Below are positions 1 to 6,142 of a stretch of 6,797 nucleotides of DNA, piece after piece. This DNA comes from GCA-003244245 sp049673305. GTDB taxonomy: Bacteria > Actinomycetota > Actinomycetes > Mycobacteriales > Pseudonocardiaceae. The position numbers were made by a program, and so were the translations under genes. The stretch is from the NCBI GenBank assembly GCA_049673305.1, contig JBATXM010000178.1, positions 1 to 6,797 on the forward strand, in the 5' to 3' direction. Under the pieces are notes generated by a model. The model saw nothing but the letters and a program-made list of their open reading frames with translations. It did not search any database and was not told the origin of the DNA. The stretch's first letter is position 1; the number at the start of each line of letters is the position of its first letter.

Positions 1-391
1 GCGCAGCGGCGGCGCGGCGCGCCAGCAGCTCTACGTGCGGCCCGCCGCGCCGGGCCGCCGCCGACCGCCGAGAGGGCACGGGCACCAACCACATCCCCCC
101 AGACCCGGGTCCGGCTGTGAGCTTCAGCCGAAGTAGCGCGCCGGCAAGCGCGCTACCCAGCGGGCCGGCGAGGTCGCGGCGGCCTCGCTCCTTGTAGGCC
201 AACAACGCGCCGCGCAACCGGCCGCGATAGTTCCCCAGCGCGTACACCGGCGGGCCAGCCTCACAGCACGGCGGATACACCCGGACCAGCGCCCGCAGCA
301 GCGCCTCGCAGTCGATGCACAGCAGCGGACCCGGCACTCCGCAACCGCCGCAGTTGACGGGCAACACCAGATCCAGCAGGGAGTTCAGCAC
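1..391 (-). CDS. ComF family phosphoribosyltransferase-like protein, N-terminal part (cut by window edge)
   Basis: The first 130 codons of a ComF/GntX-type protein are present; the catalytic C-terminal half lies outside the window. The product opens with LNSLLDLVLPVNCGGCG. It carries a four-cysteine zinc-ribbon pattern (C14, C17, C25, C28), then the family-typical stretch YRGRLRGALLAYKERGRRDL at about residues 57-76, and later VPVPSRR at the start of the phosphoribosyltransferase fold. Start choice: GTG at 391 is the only GTG, ATG or TTG in frame between the stop at 449-451 and the conserved N-terminus. It places the zinc ribbon where homologues have it, although no well-spaced ribosome-binding site is visible. 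ComF proteins are linked to DNA uptake in competent bacteria, but in actinobacteria their role is unclear. The position just downstream of lpqB matches the mycobacterial order. The family call is secure; the function is inferred. Confidence 0.88.
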   Translation of the reverse strand, partial: MLNSLLDLVLPVNCGGCGVPGPLLCIDCEALLRALVRVYPPCCEAGPPVYALGNYRGRLRGALLAYKERGRRDLAGPLGSALAGALLRLKLTAGPGSGGMWLVPVPSRRSAAARRGGPHVELLARRAAAA

Positions 392-510
392 CCTGCCCAG
401 TGTGCCCGCAGCCCGCTCACCGCAACGGTCACAGCGCCCGCTGAGGGCCTAGTTGCGCACAAAGACCCCGGCCATCCCCACATCTGCGCGGCGGGGCTTG
501 CGCAAACTGC
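392..510 (-). other. lpqB-comF intergenic gap
   Basis: This 119 bp spacer separates the lpqB stop from the comF-like start. The comF reading frame stays open back to a TAG at 449-451 and would encode a Cys-x-x-Cys motif (CDRCGE) there, but no ATG, GTG or TTG start precedes it, so I read this as non-coding. No hairpin with a T-tract is evident, so the downstream gene may be read through from the mtrAB-lpqB transcript. A separate promoter could not be identified. Confidence 0.4.
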
Positions 511-2238
511 TCAACCAGCGTAAAGCGGCACCGAGCCGGGTCCGATGCCGCCGAGCAGGGGGTTCCACACCTCTTGGGTGTCCGAATACGCCCATAACCC
601 GGTCGCGTCTGCCACCAGCACTTCACGGCTGGGCGCGGCGGCGATGTCGGTCAGCGGGCCGGTCAGGTTGGTGCTGGACAGTTGCTGAAGAATCAGCCCG
701 TCCACGGACACCGATAACACCTGCGGGGAAGGCCCGGCGGAGGCCACCACCAGAAGCTCTGGACGCGCCCAGTCCACGCTGGCGATGAGCGGCAGGTCAC
801 TGTCCCGCAACACCTGCGGATGACGCAGGCTCACCCGGCCCGACTCCGTCACCACCGCAGCCACCACCAGCCGCCCACCGATGACCGCAGCCACCCGCAC
901 CCCATCTCGGGACAACCTCAGCTGCGAGATGGGCCCCCACTGGGTCAGTTCAGTAGCGTTGACCAGGTAGGTCAAGGGCGGCCCAGCGCCGGAGAGCGCC
1001 ACAGCCACCACCGTGCGGCCGTTGATCACGGTCCACGCTTCGGTACCGGAGGGCCGCCAGGTGGGTCGGGTCATCGTCATCGCGTCCAACGCTGCGTCCA
1101 AGGGAACGGCCGCCAGATCCCCGTCGAAGGGGCCCACCCGCAGCTGCGGGCGAGCATCTGGACCAGCGACCACGACCGCCAGCAGCTCCCCGCCCGGATT
1201 CGAGCGGGCCGCGTTGAGCACCGTGAACTGGCCGGCTCCGGCAGGTCCCGGCGCTGGGGTGCCGTCCAACCCACGCAACCGACCGTCGAGGACCACCTGC
1301 CCGGACACGTCAGGCCGAGGCCCGGTCGGCGCGGCCTCGGAAGAGATGTCAGCCGAGCGCCACTCGGGCTGCCCAGCCACCATCGGTTCACCGTCGGCGA
1401 GCAGCCGAAATGGGGCGGGAACCAGCCCGTCCAGGGAACTGACGATCTGCGCGGCGACCAACCGCCGTTGCGGCTCGGTCAGCGCATCCAGGCCGCTCAG
1501 GTTGATCACGGTCCGCCCGGAGCGGCTGACCAGCACGTTGGATCGGGACCGGGTACCCTCTGGTATCGCTGACCGGACGGCTCCAGCCAGGCGCGCCGAT
1601 GGTCCAGCGAGCAGCATGTCCAACACCCGTCCAGGCAGCGTGGCCACCGGTTGGGCGGGCACCCAGCGCAGGTCGGGCACCAGGGTGCCGCGGTTGGGGT
1701 CGACAAAGCTGACCCGAACCTGGCGATAGTTGCGCTGCAAGGCGGTGACCTCCACCAGCGCGCCCGGCGGAGGATTGGTGATCCGCCACTCGCCATGCTC
1801 GCTGACCACGTCCAGCGGGACGGAGAAGGTCCCCGCCGCCGGGATGAAGCTGCCATCCGCAGCAAGCATGCCCAGCCGCGAACCCCCCACCCGGATGCGG
1901 CGGATCCCGTTGGCGGGACCAGCCTGGGGGGCGGCACCGGGGGCATCCTCGATCACGGTCAGGCTGGCGCGGTCGTCCCAACTCACCGCTGCGTTGCGGG
2001 ACAGAAAAGCGCGGGCCGCAGCGTGCCCGTTCGCCGGGCTGCCGGTGGCCCCGATGAACTCACGCACCAGCCGGAACGGGTCCACGCCCCGTTCCGGACC
2101 GGCCGGTGGGACCAGTCGCGAACCCACCGGCATGGAGCGCACCACCTGCAGGTCGGAACTCGCTGGGACAGTCGCACATCCCGCGAGCAGGAGAGCGAGC
2201 CCAACAGTGAGCAGTGCGCGGAACGAGCGGGGGCGCAT
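511..2238 (-). CDS. lpqB: LpqB, MtrAB-associated lipoprotein with GerMN domain
   Basis: This encodes a 575-residue exported lipoprotein. The N-terminus is a type II signal peptide: Arg at residues 2, 4 and 7, a hydrophobic core at residues 8-18, and the lipobox L18-A19-G20-C21, so C21 should be lipidated. A GerMN domain spans about residues 195-290 (it includes LDMLLAGPS and the SGRTVINLS stretch). The C-terminal half, about 320-575, resembles the beta-propeller-like LpqB C-terminal domain. The length is close to the roughly 580 residues of mycobacterial LpqB. In mycobacteria LpqB interacts with the extracytoplasmic part of MtrB and affects MtrA phosphorylation; the same role is inferred here. 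Start choice: ATG at 2238 overlaps the mtrB stop as TGATG, with GGGG at 2247-2250, 8 nt upstream; the in-frame GTG at 2247 would add only three residues. It is probably translationally coupled to mtrB. Confidence 0.95.
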   Translation of the reverse strand: MRPRSFRALLTVGLALLLAGCATVPASSDLQVVRSMPVGSRLVPPAGPERGVDPFRLVREFIGATGSPANGHAAARAFLSRNAAVSWDDRASLTVIEDAPGAAPQAGPANGIRRIRVGGSRLGMLAADGSFIPAAGTFSVPLDVVSEHGEWRITNPPPGALVEVTALQRNYRQVRVSFVDPNRGTLVPDLRWVPAQPVATLPGRVLDMLLAGPSARLAGAVRSAIPEGTRSRSNVLVSRSGRTVINLSGLDALTEPQRRLVAAQIVSSLDGLVPAPFRLLADGEPMVAGQPEWRSADISSEAAPTGPRPDVSGQVVLDGRLRGLDGTPAPGPAGAGQFTVLNAARSNPGGELLAVVVAGPDARPQLRVGPFDGDLAAVPLDAALDAMTMTRPTWRPSGTEAWTVINGRTVVAVALSGAGPPLTYLVNATELTQWGPISQLRLSRDGVRVAAVIGGRLVVAAVVTESGRVSLRHPQVLRDSDLPLIASVDWARPELLVVASAGPSPQVLSVSVDGLILQQLSSTNLTGPLTDIAAAPSREVLVADATGLWAYSDTQEVWNPLLGGIGPGSVPLYAG

Positions 2239-2240
2239 CA
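2236..2240 (-). promoter_or_regulatory. TGATG stop/start overlap coupling mtrB and lpqB
   Basis: The TGA stop of mtrB (2240-2238) shares its last base with the ATG of lpqB (2238-2236). This arrangement usually means translational coupling, which would keep the sensor kinase and its lipoprotein partner in proportion. Confidence 0.75.
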
Positions 2241-3941
2241 CGGGCACCCCGGCCCAGCTGGCACCACGGTATCCGGTGCTGGAGGCCCCTGCGCTAAGGA
2301 GTCCGGTATCGGGGAGTCCCGGTCAGCGGAGTTGTCGGGGCCTAACGGCAGCGGGCTGCTGGTGAGCTCGGCGCCCCGGCTTCGGGGCAGCGTGAGCCGG
2401 AAGGCGCTGCCCTGCCCGGGCTCGCCCCAGGCCTGCAACCAGCCCCCGTGCAACCGAGCGTCCTCCAGGCTGATCGACAGTCCAAGCCCAGTGCTCCCGG
2501 TGCGCCGATCACGCGAGGGATCCCCGCGCCAGAATCGGGTAAAGACCAGGTCCTGCTGGCCTGGCTGCAGCCCGATGCCATGGTCGCGCACCAGTATCGC
2601 GACCGCGTCGGAATCCGCGGCGACGGTCAGCTGGACCGGGCGGCCCTCTCCGTGATCCAGCGCATTGGTGAGCAGATTGCGCACGATTCGCTCGACCCGC
2701 CGGGAGTCGATCTCGGCGAGCACCTCCGCCGCCGGCAGATCCAGCTCCAGCGGGGTGCCGGCGCGGTCAGCCACCGCGCGCACCGAGGCCGCCGCCTGCG
2801 CCACGGTAGCGCGCACGTCGACCGTCTCCGCGTGCAGCTCGGCGACCCCGGAGTCCAACCGGGAGATCTCCAGCAGGTCGGCGAGCAGCGTCTCGAACCG
2901 GTCCAGCTCGCTCACCAGCAGCTCGGCCGGACGGTGCAGCACCGGGTGCAGCTTGTCGCGTGACTCGTAGAGCAGATCGGCAGCCATCCGCACGGTGGTC
3001 AGCGGGGTGCGCAGCTCGTGGGAGACATCGGAGGTGAAACCACGTTGCAGCTCACCGAACTCCTCCAGCTGGCGGATCTGGCGCTGGATGCTGGCGGCCA
3101 TCTCGTTGAACGAGGTACCCAGCCGGGCCATGTCGTCCTCCCCAACGACCGGGATACGCTCGGAAAGGTGGCCGTGGGCGAACCGTTCGGCAACCTCGGC
3201 GGCTTGGCGGACCGGGACCACCACCTGACGGATCACCAGGCTGGCGATCCCCGCGATGAGCACCAGCAGCACCACCCCGCCGAGCACCAGGGTGGACTGC
3301 ACCAAGTTCAGCGTGCGCTGCTCGGCGGTGAGCGGAAACAGCAGGTAGAGCTGCATGGTGCGACCCGCGCTGGCGACGGGCATGCCGACAGCCAGCATGG
3401 TCACCTCGGTCGAGCCCCGGCGCACTGTGGTGATCTTGTGGGCGAGCGCGCCGCGTTCCACCGCGGAGCGTAGTACCGCGGGGACGTCCCCCAGCGGGCC
3501 GATCTTCTGCCCCGTGCCGGCCACTCCCGGCGGGCCGCCACCGTCCACCAGCACCGGCTCGTAGGCGCCAGCGCTGGCCATCGCGGAAGGTGTAGCGCTC
3601 GGATCAGGATTGGTCAGCCGATCGACGGCGGTGGTGAGCCTGCCGGCCAGCGACGCCGAGGTGGGATCCACCGCACCGAGCTCGGACTCCACCAGGACCC
3701 TGCTGTTCTCGGCCTGCGACAGCGCAGCCTGCGTCTTGTTCTCGATCAGCCGCTGGGCGAGCTGGGCCTGCAACACCATGCCCAGCACCAGTACCACGGT
3801 GGACGACAGCGCGACGGTGCTGCTCACCACCCGGATCTTCAGGGAGCGGCGCCACGTCGCGCCGCACATCGCGGCCAGCTCACTGGCCACCGCAGCAGCC
3901 GAGCTCAGCTCATCAGTCGCCCGGCCGACGAGCGAGGTCAC
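2238..3941 (-). CDS. mtrB: MtrB, membrane sensor histidine kinase
   Basis: With a GTG start at 3941 the product has 567 residues, the same length as I recall for M. tuberculosis MtrB. Order of parts: a short cytoplasmic stretch with WRRSLKIRV (30-38); first membrane segment about 39-60; an extracytoplasmic sensor region about 61-212; second membrane segment about 213-237; HAMP about 236-290; the H-box SHELRTP with phospho-acceptor H308; N-box NLLTNALDH (422-430); G1 box DHGIG (453-457); F-box FTRFWR; and G2 box GSTGLGLS (482-489). All kinase motifs are intact. The final 45 residues are a Pro/Ser/Asp-rich tail. It phosphorylates MtrA, encoded 43 bp upstream. The start is uncertain: the frame is open back to 4112 inside mtrA, TTG 3959 and ATG 3869 are alternatives, and no strong ribosome-binding site marks any of them. 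GTG 3941 gives the family-like N-terminus. Confidence 0.95.
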   Translation of the reverse strand: MTSLVGRATDELSSAAAVASELAAMCGATWRRSLKIRVVSSTVALSSTVVLVLGMVLQAQLAQRLIENKTQAALSQAENSRVLVESELGAVDPTSASLAGRLTTAVDRLTNPDPSATPSAMASAGAYEPVLVDGGGPPGVAGTGQKIGPLGDVPAVLRSAVERGALAHKITTVRRGSTEVTMLAVGMPVASAGRTMQLYLLFPLTAEQRTLNLVQSTLVLGGVVLLVLIAGIASLVIRQVVVPVRQAAEVAERFAHGHLSERIPVVGEDDMARLGTSFNEMAASIQRQIRQLEEFGELQRGFTSDVSHELRTPLTTVRMAADLLYESRDKLHPVLHRPAELLVSELDRFETLLADLLEISRLDSGVAELHAETVDVRATVAQAAASVRAVADRAGTPLELDLPAAEVLAEIDSRRVERIVRNLLTNALDHGEGRPVQLTVAADSDAVAILVRDHGIGLQPGQQDLVFTRFWRGDPSRDRRTGSTGLGLSISLEDARLHGGWLQAWGEPGQGSAFRLTLPRSRGAELTSSPLPLGPDNSADRDSPIPDSLAQGPPAPDTVVPAGPGCP

Positions 3942-3984
3942 CGCGCCGTGATACCGCAACCGGAAATCCGTCGCGCTGGGATCC

Positions 3985-4662
3985 TCACAATGTGCCGGCC
4001 CGATACCCGACACCGCGCACGGTGAGGACCACCTCCGGATGCTCCGGGTCGCGCTCGACCTTGGAACGGAGTCGCTGGACGTGCACATTGACCAATCGGG
4101 TATCTGCGGCATGCTGATAGCCCCATACCTGCTCGAGCAGCACCTCGCGGGTGAACACCTGGCGCGGCTTGCGGGCCAGCGCGAGCAGCAGGTCGAACTC
4201 CAGCGGTGTCAGCGAGATCGGCGTCCCGTCCCGGCTGACCTGGTGGCCGGGCACGTCGATGGCCAGGTCGCCGACGGTGAGTTGCTCGGCGGGTTCGGCC
4301 TCAATGCGGCGCAACCGGGCGCGCAACCGGGCCACCAGCTCCTGGGTTTTGGGCGGCTTGACCATGTAGTCGTCGGCGCCGGACTCCAGGCCCAGCACCA
4401 CATCGACGGTGTCGCTCTTCGCGGTGAGCATCACGATCGGGACATCGGACTCGGCGCGGATCGCCTTGCACACGTCGATACCGCTCATGCCGGGCAACAT
4501 GAGGTCCAACAGCACCAGGTCGGGCTTGAGCTCACGCAGCATGGGCATCACCTGAGTGCCCTCACCGACCACCGCGGTCTCGAAGCCCGCTTGTCCCAGC
4601 GCGATAGCCAACATCTCAGCCGAGGCGGGGTCGTCCTCCACCACGAGCACGCGAGCTGCCAT
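3985..4662 (-). CDS. mtrA: MtrA, OmpR/PhoB-family response regulator
   Basis: This is a 225-residue DNA-binding response regulator, against 228 recalled for M. tuberculosis MtrA. The receiver domain (about 3-118) shows the acidic pocket ED-D (9-11), phospho-acceptor D53 in LLDLMLPGMSGIDVC, T80 in MLTAKSDTVDVV and the conserved K102. The winged-helix output domain (about 127-225) holds the MtrA-typical ISLTPLEFDLLLALARKPRQ and TRLVNVHVQRLRSKVE, then LTVRGVGY. Once phosphorylated by MtrB, MtrA is known to regulate division, cell-wall hydrolase and replication-related genes. Oddity: the usual K-P-F after the receiver beta-5 strand reads K102-P103-P104, followed by KTQEL, where relatives have KPKEL. 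Start choice: ATG 4662 gives MAARVLVVED, matching the family; GTG 4668 would add two residues, and no clear ribosome-binding site distinguishes them. The open frame runs on upstream to 4827, but that part lies inside tmk. Confidence 0.96.
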   Translation of the reverse strand: MAARVLVVEDDPASAEMLAIALGQAGFETAVVGEGTQVMPMLRELKPDLVLLDLMLPGMSGIDVCKAIRAESDVPIVMLTAKSDTVDVVLGLESGADDYMVKPPKTQELVARLRARLRRIEAEPAEQLTVGDLAIDVPGHQVSRDGTPISLTPLEFDLLLALARKPRQVFTREVLLEQVWGYQHAADTRLVNVHVQRLRSKVERDPEHPEVVLTVRGVGYRAGTL

Positions 4663-4720
4663 GCGCACTATCGTGGCACTGCGCGCGAGGCTCCCGCCGG
4701 TCGGGCGGCGCCATCTCCGC
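4663..4720 (-). other. tmk-mtrA intergenic spacer
   Basis: This 58 bp GC-rich gap lies between the tmk TAA and the mtrA ATG. A GGGAG lies about 30 nt before the start, too far to act as its ribosome-binding site. GATAGT sits 4 nt before the ATG, too close for a -10 element serving that start. No terminator is seen, so cotranscription of mtrA with tmk is plausible. An mtrA promoter may instead lie within tmk. Confidence 0.35.
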
Positions 4721-5368
4721 TTACCCGCCGAGCAGGTGCATCGCCAGGTCGCTGAGCTGGCCCGCTCCAGTAGCGTCGGCCAGCACCAACCATGGGGCAA
4801 GCCAGCCACCAGCAGCGAGCCCGTCATAGACGGCCGCGCACCTGGCTTGCAGTCCGTGATCAGTCTCGTACAGGTCCTTGCGCCGCGTGCTGTCAGCCTC
4901 GGCTCGGCGGTCCGCCCGGGCAGCGGCGACGCTCATTGGTACCCGCAGCAGCAGCTGGGCGTCAGGCACCGGGACGTCGAACCGCTCCACCTCCAGCGCA
5001 CGGACCCACTCGACGAAGGGGCCATCGGCGTCCTCGCGCAGTCTTGCGGCGCCATACGCCGCATTGGACGCGACGTAGCGATCCAGCAGCACCACGTCGT
5101 AGCGGCGTCGCATCGCGCGCAGCTGATCGGCGACCTCCCGCCGGTCCAAAGCGAACAGCACCGCCATGCCATGCACCGAGCCGGCCAGGTCGCCGAGCCG
5201 CCCATAGAGCGCGTCGCGCACTAGATCGGCGTGCACGCCGACGCCGTAACGGGGAAACGCCATTCGGGCCACTCTCGCGCCCTGTGCGATCAGCGCGGCG
5301 ACCAGTCCATCGGCCAAGGTGCACTTGCCAGCCCCGTCCAGCCCCTCAATGACCACCAGCCGCCCCAC
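4721..5368 (-). CDS. tmk: Thymidylate kinase (dTMP kinase)
   Basis: This 215-residue enzyme phosphorylates dTMP to dTDP with ATP in the cytoplasm, an essential step toward dTTP. The P-loop is EGLDGAGKCT (8-17). FPRYG (38-42), LFALDR (71-76) and LDRYVASNAAY (95-105) match the substrate-binding motifs of the M. tuberculosis enzyme (214 residues), giving equivalents of its active-site Asp, Tyr, Arg, Asn and Tyr at D11, Y41, R97, N102 and Y105. Position 16, after the P-loop Lys, is Cys, where M. tuberculosis has Arg and most kinases Ser or Thr. This position varies in the actinobacterial branch, so I expect an active enzyme. The start is GTG at 5368 with no ribosome-binding site, and a TAnnnT element lies 8 nt upstream, so the message may be leaderless. 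The C-terminal 30 residues look less conserved. It lies immediately before mtrA, as in mycobacteria. Confidence 0.95.
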   Translation of the reverse strand: MGRLVVIEGLDGAGKCTLADGLVAALIAQGARVARMAFPRYGVGVHADLVRDALYGRLGDLAGSVHGMAVLFALDRREVADQLRAMRRRYDVVLLDRYVASNAAYGAARLREDADGPFVEWVRALEVERFDVPVPDAQLLLRVPMSVAAARADRRAEADSTRRKDLYETDHGLQARCAAVYDGLAAGGWLAPWLVLADATGAGQLSDLAMHLLGG

Positions 5369-5376
5369 GGCAGCAC

Positions 5377-5382
5377 ACGCTA
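5377..5382 (-). promoter_or_regulatory. Possible -10 element for leaderless tmk transcription
   Basis: On the minus strand TAGCGT (TAnnnT) is followed by 8 nt and then the GTG start of tmk. This spacing would put the transcription start at or next to the start codon, a common layout in actinobacteria, and fits the lack of a ribosome-binding site. No good -35 box is seen 16-19 nt upstream, so this is tentative. Confidence 0.3.
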
Positions 5383-5390
5383 TCCGTAAA

Positions 5391-5404
5391 GCCTGCCCGC
5401 AGGC
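5391..5404. terminator. Short GC hairpin between the methyltransferase remnant and tmk
   Basis: GCCTGC and GCAGGC form a perfect 6-bp inverted repeat around a 2-nt loop. Read on the minus strand it is followed by TTTA, so it could weakly terminate transcription from the upstream remnant before tmk. The loop is shorter than a real RNA hairpin permits, so at least one base pair would open. It may simply be a GC-rich palindrome. Confidence 0.25.
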
Positions 5405-5408
5405 CTGC

Positions 5409-5699
5409 TCAACCGGAGACGATCAGTCGGACGAACTGTTTGTCGATGACAAGCCCGTCTGCCAGCTCGTGGTCTGGGGTGCCGGCCGGGTAAGCGGTGA
5501 TGACAGGCCGCGCGGTGCGGTCACGGTCCCAGGCGCGGATCTGTTCGCACAGGCGCTCGGCGAGCTGGGTTCCGGCGAAGCCAATATTCCCAGCAACGGC
5601 CCGTCCCACCCGAGACACCGCCAACCCGCCTGCATGGCGTCGGGATCGCACCCTACTGTCTTGGGCACTACCAGCGGTGACCATGCCGATCGAGACCAC
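5409..5699 (-). pseudogene. C-terminal remnant of a PCMT-like methyltransferase (peptide-maturation type)
   Basis: The last 60 codons (5588-5409) read GNIGFAGTQLAERLCEQ, IRAWDRDRTARPVIT, AYPAGTPDHELADG and LVIDKQFVRLIVSG. This resembles the C-terminal tail of protein-L-isoaspartate methyltransferase-like enzymes annotated as FxLD-system or ATP-grasp-system methyltransferases in actinobacteria. Those full proteins have several hundred residues with an N-terminal SAM-binding domain; here no SAM motif is seen in any frame. Upstream of about 5590 the matching frame becomes Arg-rich and its third positions lose GC bias. A neighbouring minus-strand frame (containing MQAGWRCLGWDGPLLG) shows stronger bias there, suggesting a frameshift or junction near 5590. 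GTG 5699 and ATG 5684 are formal starts only. The family call rests on recalled tail motifs, not on a search. It could alternatively be a small intact protein of 96 residues, which I think less likely. Confidence 0.55.
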
Positions 5700-5863
5700 C
5701 CCGACTCCGATGGGTGACAGAATGACAGCAGAGTGCTGCGGGCGCTAGACGCTGCGCCAAGGCGGACGCGGGAACCGATGCTGGCGGGTGCGCATTTATT
5801 TGGTTACTTTCCGTCTCCAGTCGCTAGTCTGAATGAGTGCTGTCTACGCTTGTCTGATACTTT

Positions 5864-5974
5864 TTGACATACTTTCTGCCACAACTCGACGAATTGATCA
5901 CCGAAGAACTGATCATCATCGACCCAGTCGACGTCATCCGCTATGTCGGCCGCGACCGGGCGCCAGTCCGATGA
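5864..5974 (+). pseudogene. Unrecognised short coding-like segment
   Basis: This plus-strand frame, open from a TGA at 5855-5857, reads TTG at 5864 through a TGA at 5972-5974 (36 codons) and includes PQLDELITEELIIIDPV and DVIRYVGRDRAPVR. The third codon positions after the first few codons are strongly G or C, and the residue mix (acidic, then aliphatic, no low complexity) looks like real protein. There is no ribosome-binding site before the TTG, and I recognise no family. It could be the tail end of a decayed gene whose 5' part is lost in the AT-rich sequence upstream, or a very small gene. An 11-codon frame starts at its stop (ATG at 5971) and looks meaningless. Confidence 0.3.
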
Positions 5975-6131
5975 TCGTGCTGCTGGTCGCCATCGGCGCG
6001 ATTTGACGAGGTTTGCCGCACATCGTGTATCAGGGCAGCACTGCGGGGATTCTTCGTCATCGGTAAGCGGTCACGAGCGACCCCACCGGGGCTCTCATGC
6101 GGCAGCTGCCCGTGCTTGACAACTCGAAGAT

Positions 6132-6136
6132 AAGGA
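6132..6136 (+). promoter_or_regulatory. Ribosome-binding site of the 141-residue gene
   Basis: AAGGA lies 6 nt before the ATG at 6143, in an A-rich leader. It is the clearest ribosome-binding site for any gene in the window and fixes this start. Confidence 0.75.
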
Positions 6137-6142
6137 AATCCC

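Larger units (their letters stand above)
5700..6142. other. Gene-poor stretch with locally AT-rich patches
   Basis: These 443 bp hold no convincing complete gene. Bases about 5790-5880 are clearly AT-richer than the rest of the window. They contain GTCT at 5813, 5827, 5842 and 5852, TACTTT at 5804, 5858 and 5870, and TTGACA at 5864. From 5864 to 5974 one plus-strand frame looks coding-like and is listed separately. Bases 5975-6142 show no gene; a weak TTGACG at 6003-6008 with TATCAG 19 nt downstream is the best promoter candidate for the plus-strand gene at 6143, and it is poor. The region looks like a recombined or decayed junction. Confidence 0.5.

Noticed and set aside
429..626. Minus-strand 65-residue frame overlapping the lpqB 3' end
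   Set aside because: It mostly overlaps lpqB in another frame and has a Cys/Arg/Pro-rich, non-protein-like sequence with no ribosome-binding site support.
820..2655. Long plus-strand open frames opposite lpqB and mtrB (such as 820-1572, 1013-1729 and 1651-2655)
   Set aside because: They lie antisense to intact lpqB and mtrB, are rich in Arg, Pro, Gly, Ser and His, and match no protein pattern; long antisense frames are expected in GC-rich coding DNA.
4039..5352. Plus-strand open frames opposite mtrA and tmk (4039-4755, 4556-5224, 4792-5352)
   Set aside because: They are antisense shadows of well-identified genes, with compositions typical of out-of-frame GC-rich sequence.
5895..5915. Two TGATCA palindromes 15 bp apart as an operator
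   Set aside because: Both fall on Leu-Ile codon junctions of the coding-like segment and are most simply explained by codon use.
5833..6006. Plus-strand 57-residue frame from ATG 5833
   Set aside because: Its middle is an Arg/His run (TTRRIDHRRTDHHRPSRRH) typical of a shadow frame, it has no ribosome-binding site, and a neighbouring frame shows better coding bias.
6116..6121. TTGACA just upstream of the gene at 6143 as a -35 box
   Set aside because: A -10 element at normal spacing would fall at the start codon, where no TAnnnT is present, and the ribosome-binding site would be lost from the message.
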